Of a stretch of DNA of 64,000 nucleotides, positions 60,726 to 64,000 are shown piece after piece. Numbering within the stretch: position 1 is the first letter of the stretch; each line of letters begins with the position of its first letter. The notes below the pieces were generated by a model, which ran no database searches, was not told the DNA's origin, and was given only the letters and a program-made list of their open reading frames with translations. This DNA is from Trichinella spiralis (taxonomy: Eukaryota > Nematoda > Enoplea > Trichinellida > Trichinellidae). The stretch covers positions 14,510,763-14,574,762 of the forward strand of contig CM012955.1 in the NCBI GenBank assembly GCA_000181795.3, given 5' to 3'. The position numbers and the translations under genes were made by a program.

Positions 60726-61546
60726 TATTTATAAAATTTTCTACACACATCATAGCATCTTTATCGTTCTTAATAATTAATAGTGATTTGTGATGCACTT
60801 CAATATTACCGAAATTTTTATTAACTAATACTGTTATTCTTTGCTTTAATTAAACACTTCACTTTTGTCCATTCGTCACAGTGTTAACTGTTGTTATGTG
60901 TTCATGTTTTTTTAAAAGTGTTTTATTAATTAATTTAAAAAAAGAAATTTATTTTACTTATTAATCATACAGAAGAAAATAAATGAAATAATTTGCAACA
61001 GGCTAGCAATGTGCATTTCTTTCATGCCAAATCTTGAATTGTTTGTTAACTGTAGCAAAACTTTTTTTAATATTTAATTTTAAAATGATTCAATTTTTAT
61101 TATTTTTAACGTTATTTTCAAAATTCTTAAAATCAAAGCCAGCACTCAAATATTGCGCTTCTAACTTATTCATAGCTTCTTCGATGGTTAGGACAAATTC
61201 CCTTCCTATGCTAATAATGCTGCAATTATGAAAAGTTGTCACATTTATTATTAAAAACAAAAAAAATAAATAAATTCAAATTACATCTGATATACATCAA
61301 CATAATAATCGGTTTAATGTTTATTTCAATAATAAAATGACCACATATAATACCACAACAATCAGTAAGCACATTTTATAAAAATGTAAAATGTCTAAAA
61401 CCCTAAAAAGTAAATTAAAAATAAAAAATGCTACGTATTCAAAAAAAGTTGCAAAATAACTGCTTGAAAACTTTCACTGTACTGCATTTCAATAATTGTT
61501 GTACATTACTGAGATAAATATATACGATTAGTGGCAGCAGGCACGG
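60726..61546. other. intergenic, nothing recognised
   Basis: AT-rich sequence downstream of the Tudor gene, with no supported feature. Confidence 0.5.
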
Positions 61547-62953
61547 TTAAGTGTACATTCCTTCTTCAGAGTAAGTATTACGATTGGGTGGATGATCATC
61601 CTTAGCTTCTTTATTCAGCAGCATATTCCAAGATAACAAAACAGAATTTTCAACCGGACGTCCATATCCCCTTTGCAGTAACAGTTCATTGATACATTGC
61701 CAAGTGCCTTTTTTCGCGAACATCAAAACTTTTAATGACTGAAAACGGCTAAAATTATAAACATGATTTACAGTTATTTTAGATGAAAACTGTCGCTTCC
61801 AACATAAATTAAAAATATATAAGTGCATAAATAAATCAACAAAACAGAAAGGGAATGTTCATTTACATATCATAGTCTATAAAGCCCTTCAAAACATCCG
61901 CAGAAGTGCACAAACTGCGAAACCACTGCAAATTTTCTGCAAAAAATTTTTTGCCCTCCGGGTCTTTTCTCTGAACGCGAACGACTCCATCCAAATAACA
62001 CTTATAAGTAAAGCATGGTATGTCAGATATTCTAAAAATATACAAATAAATAAAATGATCAGGACGTAATTTACACTATATATATGTGTGTGTGTGTGTG
62101 CATGCAAACCTCTTTTCAATTTGATAAAGTTCTGTAACACTGGTAACGTAATTTTTTCCATAATCAATAAGTTTGACGCGCACGGTTTTCGGTTCAATTG
62201 TACTACCAAATTCCATATCAACGATGTTCAGCACCTGGCAACGCATGAACGTACCAGTATTGTTAACACTGTTGAAATATTTCACCACACCATAAACAGT
62301 TTGTTCAAATGCCGAAATTTCTACTGGCAGCGGAATTAGGTTTTCTGCTGATGAATACATTTTTTGCAAAAGCTCCTGAAGCCCAATAAAGTATTTATTT
62401 TTCGCAGTTATCGGCTGAATGTAAAATTGTTCAATTGTTTCCACATATATAACATCGAAAGCGGTTGTTTTGCCATATTCAATTTCATCGTGAATATCTA
62501 ATTTAGGAACTGTAAAGTCAGGACTGAATTCGCATGCAGCACGAGACTAAATAAAAAGAAAATTAAAGTTCTATCTAGTTGAAAAATAGAAAAAACAAAA
62601 TTGAAAATTCTAATTTTGAATTTCTGTTTCAGAATATGATTAATAAGAATAATAATGAAGCATACATAATTATCATTGAATGTACAGAAACAAAGTTAAG
62701 CGATTCGTAACACAGAAAAACAAGCTTATTGTGCATTTAATTGTGTAATTAAAATTTATTAGTAAAATTGGAAAACAATTATTAAACAGTAGAAATTTAA
62801 ATAAATCAATGGAGAAATTGATTGCTGCACACAACTTACAACATCAAAATTCTCAACATCAATGAAAGATCCATTCTTCGTATTCTCTAATTCGGTTCCA
62901 TGGTTGGATTTTTGCACATCATCATCTTGTTGTTGCACAGTTTCGAAAGACAT
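61547..62953 (-). CDS. small Tudor-domain protein, 305 aa
   Basis: Exons from the start: 62840-62953, 62110-62546, 61867-62031 and 61547-61748 (918 nt, one frame). An acidic N terminus of about 60 residues leads into an extended Tudor-type fold. After AFDVIYVETIEQFYIQPI there is an insert with GVVKYFN, then the Tudor signature VRVKLIDYGKNYVTSVTELY followed by RISDIPCFTYKCYLDGVV. This layout is that of germline TDRD/Tudor proteins, which read methylated arginines on Piwi-type partners. The exact orthologue is not clear, and there is no second Tudor unit or extra enzymatic domain. The last exon (INELLLQRGYGRP) resembles the SN-like end of extended Tudor domains. A (TG)n tract follows the exon 2 donor in intron 2. 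Confidence 0.8.
62084..62101. repeat. (TG)n microsatellite in intron of the Tudor gene
   Basis: Short dinucleotide run just downstream (minus sense) of the exon 2 donor. Confidence 0.8.
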
Positions 62954-64000
62954 TCTGGAAAGATAAAAAAAAATTTTTTTTGCTAATAATATTACCAAAA
63001 TTCTCTGAAATTTGTCGTCTTTTCTGTTCGCGTAAAACAGTACACCTGAAATTCAAAACAGAATTGCTTCATTTTCATTGAAAAATATTTTAAATTTATT
63101 CCAATAATATAAATATATAGCTCACGACAGCGATGATGATAGGGTTAATGCAAAAAAACGATATTATTGTCCATTGAAAAGCATTAATGCGATTAGCATA
63201 CTTCTACCAATTCTTCAAATGTCAAAACTTTAAAATTTTGACTAACAATTCCAATATGTAATTTCAACATTTCATTTCTGTAATATTAAAAATGAAACGC
63301 AAGTACATATCATAATTTACAGTAGGTTTTCTTTGCGAAACATCAACTGAAAAAATGTCTTTCATTTTCAATTTGTGTATTGAAGAAAGTTTATTGTACA
63401 ATTTAAATATGATTCAAGAAAAATTCGCTGCTTGCATGCACGAGCAGTTCTGACGGAGAGTGTATATCTCGGTTGATAAAATTGAAGTTTTTATTACAAT
63501 GATAATTGTTTTTAATGTTTCGAAACAGCATGAACAAATGTACGAAATGTCAGCGTTGTTTTTTTTCAACAAATATGCTTTGGCTATCTTAGAGTGACAA
63601 TCATGCATTGAAATGACGCACTAATTTATATGACGGATGAAAAATTAACAAATTCATCTAATTGCAGTGTGAAATATCGAACATACATTTGACGGCATAT
63701 TTACTTCTACTGCCAGTATATTGTTTGTGTAAATTTTTTATCAATAACAAAAATAAACAATTTCAATACAAAAAATTTTTAAAGTCAAACAATACAACGC
63801 AGATGACGAATGAAATTTTAATTTTAATCACCGGTCCTAATAATCATCTTTAATCAGACAAAATCATCAATGTGCTTCACAGTGATTAGTACTGATTGAT
63901 GATGATTCGAATGTTTGAACGTTGAAAATAAAACCGTTCAAAAAGTGACAATTGAGATTTTCTAAAATATAACACTGCTGAAAGTATTTTTGAAAAAAAT
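62954..64000. other. intergenic to window end, nothing recognised
   Basis: AT-rich sequence upstream of the Tudor gene. An acceptor-like CTTTCCAG immediately precedes its ATG, so a non-coding first exon or trans-splicing may lie here. No other feature is supported. Confidence 0.45.

Noticed and set aside
1-64000. CRISPR array
   Set aside because: No short regularly spaced repeats with unique spacers. The tandem repeats present are long or simple-sequence, and the genome is eukaryotic.

Overview
This is an intron-rich, AT-rich metazoan genomic window. Genes are split into many short exons, and introns are often only 45-65 nt with GT...AG borders. There are no prokaryotic signals (no operons, no ribosome binding sites). 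The protein set (HDAC3, SRRM1, BBS4, CIP2A, PPP4R1, TMEM39, SNX3, MARVEL and Tudor proteins) is animal. The compact introns and low GC fit a small-genome invertebrate, possibly an enoplean nematode, but nothing in the window proves the taxon. Gene models below were assembled by hand from splice signals, reading phase and similarity to remembered families. In all twelve models the exon lengths sum to an open frame.

Layout: 1-3080 holds 2.8 copies of a 1.1-kb tandem repeat carrying a tRNA-like segment. 3090-5440 holds two diverged direct repeats flanking an RS-dipeptide reading frame on the minus strand. 5450-8280 is apparently empty. 8285-11430 (+) is a complete seven-exon gene of unknown family. 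11431-15586 is intergenic with a GC-richer, broken coding-like stretch. 15587-19716 (-) is a CIP2A orthologue with 19 exons. 20851-21824 (+) is a divergent PP6/PP2A-like phosphatase. 22457-23476 (-) is gamma-glutamyl hydrolase, tail to tail with the phosphatase. 25093-26472 (+) is SNX3. 28610-34421 (+) is SRRM1 with a piggyBac-like MITE in intron 3. 35640-38110 is a hairpin-dense, tandemly duplicated non-coding locus. 39115-45749 (+) is PPP4R1 with a pogo/Tigger-like element in intron 4. 47616-49735 (+) is BBS4. 50401-53187 (+) is a four-TM MARVEL protein. 54312-57069 (+) is TMEM39. 57469-59753 (-) is HDAC3. 60060-60725 is a GC-richer decayed coding-like patch. 61547-62953 (-) is a small Tudor-domain protein.

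Three genes bear on PP2A-family phosphatases: CIP2A (a PP2A inhibitor family), a PP6-like catalytic subunit divergently placed from it, and PPP4R1. SRRM1 and the RS frame concern splicing, HDAC3 chromatin, and BBS4 cilia. I see no operon-like coupling between them.

The most unusual signal is the locus at 35640-37550. Three to four diverged repeat copies each keep the same pair of hairpins while the stem bases change on both sides, which suggests a structured RNA or DNA element rather than a protein gene.
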